Shown: positions 1 to 6,567, counted from the stretch's first letter. The stretch is 11,501 nucleotides of DNA from Lysobacterales bacterium (GCA_020442545.1 JAGRJX010000087.1:1-11501), one strand, 5' to 3'. A program made the numbers and translations. The notes: generated by a model from the letters alone, not told the origin.

Positions 1-63
1 CGCGTGCTGGTGCTGGACCACGGCAAGCTGGTCGATGACTTCCGCCCCGGAGCGTTGGCATGA
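1..63 (+). CDS. ftsE: Cell division ATP-binding protein FtsE, C-terminal end (partial)
   Basis: Only the last 20 codons and the TGA stop are present; the frame is open from base 1. The tail reads RVLVLDHGKLVDD and so on. The pattern of hydrophobic strand followed by a 'GkLv' turn is the usual end of an ABC-transporter nucleotide-binding domain, where the last strand follows the switch histidine. No Walker or signature motif lies inside the window. The identification therefore rests mainly on context: its stop overlaps the start of ftsX by ATGA at 60-63, the normal ftsE-ftsX arrangement. FtsE is the cytoplasmic ATPase that, with FtsX, controls septal peptidoglycan hydrolases at the divisome. 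Confidence 0.85.
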   Translation, partial: RVLVLDHGKLVDDFRPGALA

Positions 64-1034
64 ACCGCCGCGTCCGCCCGCGCCAGAAAGACGAGACCAA
101 GCCGGCAACGCCACGCCCAGGCATCACCGAGCGACTGGCCAGCTGGCGCGACCTGCATCTCTACAGCGCGTTTTCCAGTCTCGGACGGCTTTCGCAGCGG
201 CCCTGGGCCAGCCTGCTGACGGTTGGCGTGATGGCCATCGCGCTGGCGCTGCCACTGGGCCTGCTGCTGACGCTGGGCAATGTCGGTCGGCTGGCCGGTG
301 ATCTGGAAAGCTCGCGCCAGCTTGGCCTGTTTCTTGAGCGTAAAGTCGATGCGGATGCTGCGGCAGCCTTGGCGCAGCAGATCGAAGCCCGCGATGATGT
401 CGCCGCGGTCAGCATCCGCACGCCCGATGAAGGTCTGGCCGAGTTCCGCGAGATGACCGACTTCGCCGGCGCCCTTCTGGTGCTGGACGGCAACCCGCTG
501 CCCACGGTGCTGAACGTCGAGCCGGCGGAAACCATCGATCCACAAAGGCTGGCCGTTGAACTGGAACAACTCCCGGAAACCGACTTCATCCAGTACGACG
601 CTGCCTGGCGCGAGCGGCTGCTGGCCTGGCTGGATTTCGGACGGCGCTTCGCCCAGGTGATCGCCTTGCTGCTCGGGCTGGGCGCGCTGCTGGTAGTGGG
701 CAACACGGTGCGCCTCGATATCCACAGCCGCGCCGACGAGATCAGTATCGTGCAGCTGTTGGGTGCCACCAACGGCTTCGTGCGTCGGCCATTCCTGTAC
801 CTCGGGCTCTGGTATGGCCTGGCCGCCGGCGTCCTGGCGCTGCTGCTGGTGGAGGTCTGCATCTGGGCGATCAGTGGTCCGCTGGCTTCGCTGACCGAAA
901 GCTATGGCAGCCAGTTCCGCGCCGATAGCCTGGGCTTCGGCGGCAGTCTGGCGGTGCTGTGTTGTTCCGCGCTGCTGGGCTGGCTGGGTGCCTGGCTGGC
1001 CGCCGGACATCACCTGCGCGCCGCTGGAGATTGA
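60..1034 (+). CDS. ftsX: Cell division protein FtsX (permease-like subunit of FtsEX)
   Basis: A 324-residue integral inner-membrane protein that pairs with FtsE to transmit ATP-driven conformational change to periplasmic activators of cell-wall amidases during division. The sequence shows the family layout: a basic cytoplasmic N-terminus (1-48), TM1 at about 50-72, a periplasmic domain of about 120 residues (73-195), TM2 at about 197-217, TM3 at about 244-271 and TM4 at about 293-316. After TM2 lies the FtsX signature VGNTVRLDIHSRADEISIVQ, continuing with LLGAT and RRPFLYLG, at about 213-249. The ATG at 60 overlaps the ftsE stop (ATGA), which implies translational coupling and fixes the start. 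Length matches gammaproteobacterial FtsX. The usual downstream neighbour rpoH is about 10 kb away here rather than adjacent. Confidence 0.95.
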   Translation: MNRRVRPRQKDETKPATPRPGITERLASWRDLHLYSAFSSLGRLSQRPWASLLTVGVMAIALALPLGLLLTLGNVGRLAGDLESSRQLGLFLERKVDADAAAALAQQIEARDDVAAVSIRTPDEGLAEFREMTDFAGALLVLDGNPLPTVLNVEPAETIDPQRLAVELEQLPETDFIQYDAAWRERLLAWLDFGRRFAQVIALLLGLGALLVVGNTVRLDIHSRADEISIVQLLGATNGFVRRPFLYLGLWYGLAAGVLALLLVEVCIWAISGPLASLTESYGSQFRADSLGFGGSLAVLCCSALLGWLGAWLAAGHHLRAAGD

Positions 1035-1099
1035 GGTCGACCATTCGCTGCCGTCCGTGCAACCGGGTCGGCAAAAGTGGCAAGATCGGCAGTCGGAAC

Positions 1100-1104
1100 A
1101 GGAG
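1100..1104 (+). promoter_or_regulatory. Shine-Dalgarno AGGAG that sets the response regulator start
   Basis: AGGAG lies 5 nt before the ATG at 1110. It favours that ATG over the in-frame GTG at 1077, which would add 11 residues (MARSAVGTGES) with no receiver homology and no good ribosome-binding site. Confidence 0.75.
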
Positions 1105-1109
1105 AATCC

Positions 1110-1979
1110 ATGAGCACGGTCGCCATTACCCGACATCTGAGCAGCGAGAACCCGCGCATCATGGTGGTGGACGGTTCCAAGGTCGTTCGCCGGATGATCG
1201 AGCAGCTGCTGGTGAAGGAACTGCCCGGCGCCAGCGTGATTTCCTGCGAGACCGCCGCCGAGGCGCGCGAAGCGCTGCAGGAGGGCGTGGTCGACCTCGT
1301 CACCATGGCGCTGCGCCTGCCGGATCAGGACGGCCTGGAGCTGGCCCACTACATCCGCGAACACACGCCGCAGGCCTACATCCCGATCATCGTGGTGTCC
1401 GGCGACGTGCAGGAGCGGCTGGTCGAGCGCAGCTTCACCGATGACGTCACCGACTACTTCGACAAGTCGCTGGGCTTCTCCGCGTTGACCGCCTTCATCC
1501 GCGGCTACGTGCGCCCCGAGGCCGAGGAGGGTGGTGAAGTGCTGTACGTCGAGGACAGCAAGGTCGTGGCCCTGGCCACCCGCCGCATGCTGGAGAAGCA
1601 CGGTCTCAAGGTGACGCATGTGATCAGCGTCGAGGACGCGCTGGCGCATCTGGAGACCGACCGCGCGCAGGGCAGGATTCCCGGCCCGGACATGGTGCTG
1701 ACCGACGTCTACCTGAAGAGTGGCCTGACCGGCAAAGACCTGCTGCACACCGTGCGCGGTCCGGAGTTTGGCTACGCCAAGGCGCAGCTGCCGATCCTGG
1801 TGATGACCGGCGACGACAATCCGTCCAACCAGAGCGATCTGATCCGCGCCGGTGCCAACGACCTGGTGCTGAAGCCGATCGAGGAACGCCTGCTGGTCAC
1901 CAAGCTGCTGTTCCAGATGCGAGTGGGTCGGCAGATGCGCGAGCGGGTGGAAGGCAAGACTGGCCCGGATATTTCATGA
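1110..1979 (+). CDS. Tandem-receiver (REC-REC) response regulator with a degenerate first receiver
   Basis: A 289-residue cytoplasmic signalling protein made of two CheY-like receivers and no recognisable output domain. REC1 (about 16-132) opens with IMVVDGS, with one acidic residue where DD is usual. At the phospho-acceptor position it reads TMALRLPDQDG, so the expected Asp is Ala67 (codon 1308-1310). Ser97 and Lys119 are still present. REC2 (about 143-272) is complete: E148/D149, acceptor D199 in LTDVYL, T233 in VMTGD and K255 in LVLKP. REC1 is therefore expected to be a non-phosphorylated pseudo-receiver and REC2 the working one. No histidine kinase is adjacent, so the partner is unknown. 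It starts 75 nt after ftsX and may share its transcript. Its last codons (GPDIS) and stop lie inside an inverted repeat, so the native C-terminus may have been replaced. Confidence 0.88.
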   Translation: MSTVAITRHLSSENPRIMVVDGSKVVRRMIEQLLVKELPGASVISCETAAEAREALQEGVVDLVTMALRLPDQDGLELAHYIREHTPQAYIPIIVVSGDVQERLVERSFTDDVTDYFDKSLGFSALTAFIRGYVRPEAEEGGEVLYVEDSKVVALATRRMLEKHGLKVTHVISVEDALAHLETDRAQGRIPGPDMVLTDVYLKSGLTGKDLLHTVRGPEFGYAKAQLPILVMTGDDNPSNQSDLIRAGANDLVLKPIEERLLVTKLLFQMRVGRQMRERVEGKTGPDIS

Positions 1980-2032
1980 GGGCTCCTGCTGCGACGCCTC
2001 GCGACGAATTCCTCATGAAACGTCCGGGCTGG
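1960..2032. repeat. Imperfect long inverted repeat spanning the RR stop and ung leader
   Basis: Left arm 1963-1981 (GCCCGGATATTTCATGAGG) and right arm 2011-2029 (CCTCATGAAACGTCCGGGC) are inverted copies matching at 17 of 19 positions, separated by 29 nt. In RNA, G-U wobbles extend pairing to 1960-1981/2011-2032, leaving one A-C mismatch. The left arm encodes the end and stop of the response regulator; the right arm ends 2 nt before the ung GTG. There is no T-run, so it is not a standard intrinsic terminator. The size (about 70 bp) and arms long enough to act as a mobile palindrome fit a REP/MITE-like remnant, or an RNA hairpin controlling ung. Which of these is correct cannot be told from one copy. 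Confidence 0.75.
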
Positions 2033-2034
2033 GC

Positions 2035-2775
2035 GTGAGCGACGGCAGCAGCCGCATCCGCCTGCACGAATCCTGGAAGACGCGGCTGGCGGATGTCTTC
2101 GCCAGCGACGGTATGCAGCGTCTGCGGCAGTTCATCGCCGAGCGCGGCCGAAAGGGCGCCGTTATGTTCCCGCCGCCGAAGCAGTTCTTCGCCGCGCTCG
2201 ATCACACGCCGTTCGACGCGGTGAAGGTGGTCATTCTCGGCCAGGACCCTTACCACGGTCCCGGCCAGGCGCACGGCCTCAGTTTTTCCGTGCCGCCGGG
2301 TGTACGCGTGCCGCCGTCGTTGAACAACATCTTCAGCGAGATCGAGAACGACCTGCGGATTCCGCGCCCTGATCACGGCTGTCTGACGCCGTGGGCGGAT
2401 CGGGGCGTGCTGCTGCTCAACGCCGTGCTCAGCGTCGAACAGGGACAGGCGGGATCACATGCCGGCAAGGGCTGGGAAGCGTTCACCGATGCAGTGATCG
2501 ATGCGCTGAATCGTGAGCGCGAAGGCATCGTGTTCCTGCTCTGGGGCAGCTACGCGCAGAAGAAGGGCGCGATCATCGACCGCCAGCGCCACTGCGTGCT
2601 GCGCGCGCCGCATCCCTCGCCGCTGTCCGCGCACCGGGGATTCCTCGGCTGTGGCCACTTCGGCAAGGCCAACCGCTACCTGCAGTCGCGCGCGCAGGCA
2701 CCCATCGACTGGTCGCTGCCGCCGGCCTCGGTGCTGCCGTCGCCGGCCCATCATCATGGCGTTGGCAGGCCCTAG
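2035..2775 (+). CDS. ung: Uracil-DNA glycosylase, family 1
   Basis: A 246-residue base-excision repair enzyme that removes uracil from DNA arising by cytosine deamination or dUMP incorporation. The family 1 hallmarks are intact: the water-activating loop GQDPYHGPGQAHGLSFSV at about 69-86 with catalytic Asp71; LLLNAVLSVEQGQAGSH at about 126-142; FLLWGSYAQKKG at about 167-178 (uracil-binding strand and following helix); and the minor-groove intercalation loop HPSPLSAHRGFLGCGHF at 193-209 with catalytic His193. Length is near that of E. coli Ung (229 aa), with a poorly conserved C-terminal tail of about 15 residues (after 231) ending in HHHGVGRP. The start is the GTG at 2035, because homology (RIRLHESWK) begins within ten residues. 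The Shine-Dalgarno is weak and the start sits just beyond the long inverted repeat. The stop shares CTAG with the convergent kinase stop. Confidence 0.95.
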   Translation: MSDGSSRIRLHESWKTRLADVFASDGMQRLRQFIAERGRKGAVMFPPPKQFFAALDHTPFDAVKVVILGQDPYHGPGQAHGLSFSVPPGVRVPPSLNNIFSEIENDLRIPRPDHGCLTPWADRGVLLLNAVLSVEQGQAGSHAGKGWEAFTDAVIDALNREREGIVFLLWGSYAQKKGAIIDRQRHCVLRAPHPSPLSAHRGFLGCGHFGKANRYLQSRAQAPIDWSLPPASVLPSPAHHHGVGRP

Positions 2776-5156
2776 CGCGAATAGGTGTCCTGCGACGATT
2801 CCGCGGCGATCCAGTCGCGCAGCAGGGTGGCTTCATAGCCGTGGCCCAGCCCTCCATCATCCAGGCCTTGCAGGGCCAGCCGACTTTCGTCGAGCGGTGC
2901 CGACTCGCGCTTGCCTAGCCGGTATTCGCACCAAAGCGGGAGTGCGTCCATGTAGGCGAAGTAGGCCCTGTACTCGTCATCGGCGGCCGCGCGCGCCCGT
3001 TGCGCCTGCTCGGCCGCATCGCGCCAGCGCCGGGATGCCAGCAGCGCGCGGCTGTAGCGCAGCCGCAAGTGCGGACTGGCCTGCTCGCCGCTGCGAACCA
3101 TCAGCGCTTCGAAGTCGGCGGTGGCGCCGGCTGGATCACCGCGGCGCAGGCGCAGTTCGGCGAGGGCCGCATCGACGCTGCGGATCAGTGCATGGTTTTC
3201 CGGATACTCGCGGCGAAAGCGATCGCGAGCGCTCCGCAGCAGCGCTTCCGCCTCGTTCAGCCGGCCCAGTCCCATCAATGCAAAGCCGCGACCGTGGCGG
3301 ATCAGTGCGCGGCGCACCGAGTCGCCGGCGCCATCCCGATCCAGCAGCCGTCCTGCCTCGGCGTACGCGTCGAGCGAATCCTGCCAGCGCTGCAGCTTGC
3401 CGAAGACCACGCCGAGGTTGTTGTACTCGGAGGCCAGTCGCATCGAGTCGGCGCCGTAGGTCTCGCGTTTGGCGGTCAGCAGTCGCTGAGTCTCCTCGGC
3501 CGACTCGAGGAAGCGACCCCGATCGCTGAGCACGTTGGCGAGGATGCCGCGTACGCTGTACACCAATGGCGTGATGTCCGCGCCCAGGTCGTCGCGCCCG
3601 GCGCGCGCCAGGGCCTGGCGGGCGACGCGCTCGGCGTCTTCCGGGCGGTCCTGCTGCCGGTACATGAGCGCCAGCAGCTGCAGCGCCGCGGCTTCGGTGA
3701 CCGCGGTGGTTTCGGGCAACCTGGCGTAGTCGGCAACGCCGCGCTCGGTCAGCGCAAGTCCCCGCGCGGACTCACCGTAGTCGAACAGGCCGCGGCCGAT
3801 AATCACGCGCATGTCGGCCAGTGCGTCTGGATAGGCGGAAAGACGCTCGTCGAGGATGCCAGCCATGAACGCCAGCATGGCACCGATGCTGGCTTCGCCG
3901 CGCTGGCGCATGGGCGCGGCCTTTTGCACACCTTCGACCAGGAAGTTCTTCACCGTGGTGGCCATCGCGCGTTCGCGTTCGGCATGCTGGAACGCGGATT
4001 CGGCGCGCTCGCGCTCGGCATTGACCCGGTATAGCGCGAACAGGCTGACCGCAAGGCCCAGACCAAGACTGCCGATCACCGTCGCCAGTGCCAGCCGCCG
4101 CCGGCGGCGCTGCGGCGCGCGGGCGATCCAGCCAAGGCGGTCCAGCGCACAGCCGGCATCCGGTCGACCTGAAGGATCGCGAGCCAGCATCTCTCCGATC
4201 AGCGCGCAGAAGGCCGTCGGCAGGTCGCGTCGCAGAGAGCGCAGTGGCGTCAGACGATCGCGCTGGGTACTCCGCAGGGCAGCAATGTCAGCGCCTTCAA
4301 ACGGGTAGCGTCCGCTCAATGCATGGTAGAGCAGGACGCCGGTGGAGTAGATGTCGGCCTTGGCCGACGCCGTGCTTCCGTTCAGCAGTTCCGGTGCCAT
4401 GGCCAGTGGACTGCCGTGCACGGCGGCGAGGTCCGTGTCGCCGCGACGCAGGTCAAGCCCGGCGCCGAAGTCCATCAGGACTGCGTTACCGTCGAGTTCG
4501 ATCATCAGGTTGGAGGCTTTGACATCGCCGTGCGTCAGGCCGGCGGCGTGAATTGCTTCGAGTCCACGCAGCACGTCGGCGGCAATGGCCATGGCGCGCT
4601 CCGGTGTCAGTTCTGGTGCGACGCAGGTCGAATCGCGGTCGCGCCGCAGCCATTCGGCCAACGTTTCGCCGTCCAGCAGGTCGGCCCATAGCCCGACCTT
4701 ACCGTCGTGGTTGCTGGCGCCATGCACGGCCAGCACGTTGCGATGGCGGACGCGGGCCAGGCGTCGCGCCTCGTCGATGAAGGCACGGGTCGCGCTCAGC
4801 GTTGCCTTGCTGCCGCGGCGCAGCTTCAGCGCCACGTCACGGTCCAGCAGTTCGTCGTAGGCGCGATAGACGCGGCCGAACCCACCTTCGCCCAGGGCCT
4901 CCACCACCTGCAGGTGGCCCCAGCGGAACAGCAGTTCGCGATGGCCTTCGGAATCGTCGCCGGATATGCGCTGTTCGCGGAACTGTTGCCGGATGGCCGC
5001 GATCTGGCGCAGGCGATGGATGCGGGCGGCATCGTCGGGATGCGCGGCCAGCGCGCGCTCCCAGTCGATCGCCGCGCCATCGCTGAGCTGTTCGAGCAGG
5101 CGGTCGGGCAGTGTGATCGCAGCGTCGCCCCTGTCGTTGTCGTCGCGGTCGCTCAC
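2772..5156 (-). CDS. Transmembrane Ser/Thr protein kinase (PknB type) with TPR-like C-terminal region
   Basis: A 794-residue Hanks-type kinase that would phosphorylate Ser/Thr on target proteins. The kinase domain (about 80-345) looks active: glycine loop GEGGFG 89-94, ATP lysine K111 in VALK, helix-C Glu129, catalytic loop HGDVKASN 209-216 (D211, K213, N216; HGD replaces HRD, common in bacterial kinases), DFG 229-231 and APE 254-256. A basic RRRRR stretch precedes one membrane span at about 355-376, then an Arg/Glu-rich coiled segment and about 390 residues of helical repeats with A/L-rich TPR spacing, for example SEYNNLGVVFGKLQRWQDSL. Positive-inside topology puts the kinase in the cytoplasm and the repeats in the periplasm, as a likely sensor. 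An upstream in-frame start at 5195 exists, but the GTG at 5156 overlaps the sigma-factor stop (GTGA), so it is preferred. The pairing suggests the sigma factor is a substrate; this is inferred. Confidence 0.93.
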   Translation of the reverse strand: MSDRDDNDRGDAAITLPDRLLEQLSDGAAIDWERALAAHPDDAARIHRLRQIAAIRQQFREQRISGDDSEGHRELLFRWGHLQVVEALGEGGFGRVYRAYDELLDRDVALKLRRGSKATLSATRAFIDEARRLARVRHRNVLAVHGASNHDGKVGLWADLLDGETLAEWLRRDRDSTCVAPELTPERAMAIAADVLRGLEAIHAAGLTHGDVKASNLMIELDGNAVLMDFGAGLDLRRGDTDLAAVHGSPLAMAPELLNGSTASAKADIYSTGVLLYHALSGRYPFEGADIAALRSTQRDRLTPLRSLRRDLPTAFCALIGEMLARDPSGRPDAGCALDRLGWIARAPQRRRRRLALATVIGSLGLGLAVSLFALYRVNAERERAESAFQHAERERAMATTVKNFLVEGVQKAAPMRQRGEASIGAMLAFMAGILDERLSAYPDALADMRVIIGRGLFDYGESARGLALTERGVADYARLPETTAVTEAAALQLLALMYRQQDRPEDAERVARQALARAGRDDLGADITPLVYSVRGILANVLSDRGRFLESAEETQRLLTAKRETYGADSMRLASEYNNLGVVFGKLQRWQDSLDAYAEAGRLLDRDGAGDSVRRALIRHGRGFALMGLGRLNEAEALLRSARDRFRREYPENHALIRSVDAALAELRLRRGDPAGATADFEALMVRSGEQASPHLRLRYSRALLASRRWRDAAEQAQRARAAADDEYRAYFAYMDALPLWCEYRLGKRESAPLDESRLALQGLDDGGLGHGYEATLLRDWIAAESSQDTYSR

Positions 5157-5710
5157 ATCAGCGCCGCCAGTTTTTCCAGTGCCCGGCAGACGCACATGCG
5201 CGCGGCGTTGGCCGATGGAATGTTCAGCGCCTGGGCGATCTCCGCATAGCTGAAGCCGAACTCGACGCGCAGCATCACCGCCTCGCGCTGGCTTTCGCCC
5301 AGCTGTTCCAGCGCCGCCTCGTACTGCTCCATCAGCTGCAGCTGCGCCATCTGGTCGGCCAGTTCCGGCGCGTTGGCCGGTGGCTCCTGGACCAGCTCGC
5401 TTCGTGGCGGCAGGCTGGCAACACGCCGGATTTCGGCGCGGATGTTGTTGAGCATGATCTGCCGCAGGTAGGCAAGAAAAGCGCCTTCGTGGCGCGGCTG
5501 GAATTCATCGATGCGGTTCAGCGCGCGCATCAGGGTGATCTGCACCATGTCGTCGGTTTCGGCCAGATCGCGTGCCTGCGCCGGCAGTCGACCGCTGGCC
5601 CAGCGCCGCAGCATCGGCAGGTATGTCGCGCACAGGCGTTCGCGGGCACCTTCGTCGCCGGCACGCACGTGGGCGAGCAGGGTCGCAGTGGATTCCAGCG
5701 GCTGGCTCAT
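5153..5710 (-). CDS. ECF-type RNA polymerase sigma factor linked to a Ser/Thr kinase
   Basis: A 185-residue sigma-70 family protein that would direct RNA polymerase to a specific promoter set. Sigma region 2 spans about 8-95, with the 2.2 helix around AETDDMVQITLMRAL (50-64). Region 4 spans about 130-183, with the helix-turn-helix FSYAEIAQALNIPSANAARM (153-172). The 'PSANAARM' recognition segment and the RHEGAFLAYLRQIMLNNIR segment resemble kinase-associated ECF factors of Xanthomonadales and Planctomycetes (recalled, not searched). The ATG at 5710 begins where homology starts, with a modest AGG 8 nt upstream. An in-frame ATG at 5776 would add 22 low-complexity residues and cannot be excluded. 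No anti-sigma gene is adjacent; the kinase overlaps by GTGA. Activation by phosphorylation, as in EcfP/PknT, is plausible, with Thr52 or Thr59 near the 2.2 helix as candidates. Unlike EcfP, the acidic pair D53/D54 is retained. Confidence 0.92.
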   Translation of the reverse strand: MSQPLESTATLLAHVRAGDEGARERLCATYLPMLRRWASGRLPAQARDLAETDDMVQITLMRALNRIDEFQPRHEGAFLAYLRQIMLNNIRAEIRRVASLPPRSELVQEPPANAPELADQMAQLQLMEQYEAALEQLGESQREAVMLRVEFGFSYAEIAQALNIPSANAARMCVCRALEKLAALM

Positions 5711-5799
5711 GGCGTTGGCCTGTACACCTGGTGCGGCGGTGGTTGATGTCCGCGCCTTAGCGGTCGAGAAAGTCATGGTGCGACGCGTCCGTTTCCCAA

Positions 5800-6393
5800 T
5801 CAACTGTTTCCGGCGCACATCGGGACCGTCAGTGACAGCCAGCAAGCTGGCGCATCGGGGTCGGTATCCATCACGCCGATGCGGTCGCCGCCGTCGGCTT
5901 TTGCGCGATGCAGGGCGCGCGCGGCCTCGCGGAGCAGGATCAGCGGTCGCTGGCCGCGCGTACTGGCCACGCCAACGCTGAGCGTGCGCGCCGCACCGCA
6001 TGCCAGGCGAAGGCGATGGCGCAGCTCGGCGGCAAAGTGGATGGCCCCGGCGAGTGTGGTTTCCGGCATCAGCAGCAGCATGCGGCCGCCGCAGTGGCCG
6101 AGGCAGTAGCCGGCAGCGATAGTCGCCGCGCAGATTTCCCGGGTCAGCTGTTCGACAACGGCATCGCCGGTGCTGAGACCGATCTCGCGGTTGATCCGAC
6201 CCAGTCCGTCGATGTCCAGCAGCAGCAGCGCGTTCGGCGAGCTGGCTGCGCAGCGCGGCCAGGCGCTGCGGATCAGGGCGTCAAGCAGCGCCCGGCTCTG
6301 TGGGATGCCGGTGATCATGTCGTTGAGATTGAAGGCCTCGTCGCGATCGCGCGGATTGCGCGGCCAGTAGATGACGCGTGGATGACAGTCCAT
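5800..6393 (-). CDS. Degenerate GGDEF-domain protein (probably not a cyclase)
   Basis: A 197-residue soluble protein with one diguanylate-cyclase fold. Seen in order: the entry motif MITGIPQSRALL (26-37, canonical LTGLPNR), LLLLDIDGLGRINREIG (56-72) with the first metal Asp60 and base-contact Asn68, and TGDAVVEQL (75-83) with Asp77. The signature loop is CGGRML (101-106), where active enzymes have GG(D/E)EF; Arg104 and Met105 replace the metal-binding and catalytic acids. The late strand LSVGVAS and the LLREAARALHRAKADGGDRIG helix (about 153-173) are normal. Cyclase activity is therefore unlikely, though nucleotide or protein binding could persist. No RxxD inhibitory site or sensory domain is seen. 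ATG 6393 was chosen because the fold starts about 25 residues later; upstream frame to 6588 has no recognisable homology. It precedes the sigma gene by 89 nt on the same strand, so it probably heads that operon. Confidence 0.8.
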   Translation of the reverse strand: MDCHPRVIYWPRNPRDRDEAFNLNDMITGIPQSRALLDALIRSAWPRCAASSPNALLLLDIDGLGRINREIGLSTGDAVVEQLTREICAATIAAGYCLGHCGGRMLLLMPETTLAGAIHFAAELRHRLRLACGAARTLSVGVASTRGQRPLILLREAARALHRAKADGGDRIGVMDTDPDAPACWLSLTVPMCAGNS

Positions 6394-6488
6394 GACGGCC
6401 CCGGTTCTGCCCTGACTCCCATCCTTGAATGCTGGACAGCGCCAAGAGCGCACATCGGCAGCGCGTGGAAGCCGGCATGGCGACCGGC

Positions 6489-6504
6489 TGTGCGTTTTTT
6501 CACA
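6489..6504. promoter_or_regulatory. CRP/Clp-type binding site (9 of 10 consensus positions)
   Basis: TGTGC-GTTTTT-TCACA matches the CRP-family consensus TGTGA-N6-TCACA at 9 of the 10 conserved positions, with the exact 6-bp spacer. In Xanthomonadales this consensus is used by Clp, whose DNA binding is inhibited by c-di-GMP. Its location between a GGDEF-family gene and a large secreted protein gene suits a true operator. Which promoter it controls cannot be decided without a mapped start site. Confidence 0.6.
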
Positions 6505-6519
6505 AAACCGGCATTGACC

Positions 6520-6557
6520 GGATTGAACGCCCCCGGCAACGGGGCGGGATTCAATCC
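6520..6557 (+). promoter_or_regulatory. Strong leader hairpin with GCAA tetraloop, or dyad operator
   Basis: The outer arms GGATTGAA (6520-6527) and TTCAATCC (6550-6557) are perfect inverted repeats. The inner arm CGCCCCCG (6528-6535) pairs with CGGGGCG (6540-6546) around a GCAA loop (6536-6539), with one bulged C on the left and GGA bulged at 6547-6549. It ends 10 nt before the GGGGAG Shine-Dalgarno of the secreted-protein gene. In RNA it would form a stable GNRA-capped hairpin; in DNA the 8-bp outer arms could be an operator. No T-run follows, so it is not an intrinsic terminator. Confidence 0.6.
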
Positions 6558-6567
6558 ACGTCATTTT

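Noticed and set aside
161..862. Open frame of 233 codons antisense to ftsX
   Set aside because: It lies wholly inside ftsX, is Ser/Arg/Pro-rich, and shows no recognisable domain. Long antisense frames are expected at this GC content.
1035..1042. 8-bp palindrome GGTCGACC right after the ftsX stop
   Set aside because: It is too short to support an operator or terminator and has no flanking structure.
2015..2038. Seven-codon frame MKRPGWA whose TGA overlaps the ung GTG (GTGA), a possible coupling leader peptide
   Set aside because: There is no Shine-Dalgarno before its ATG, and the sequence is simply the right arm of the inverted repeat.
2513..3529. Open frame of 338 codons spanning the ung 3' end and antisense to the kinase
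   Set aside because: Its product is an Arg/Pro/Ser/Ala-rich composition artefact, and both overlapped frames have clear homology.
3000..4034. Open frame of 344 codons antisense to the kinase C-terminal region
   Set aside because: No domain or ribosome-binding site; the opposite strand encodes the TPR-like region with normal amino-acid pattern.
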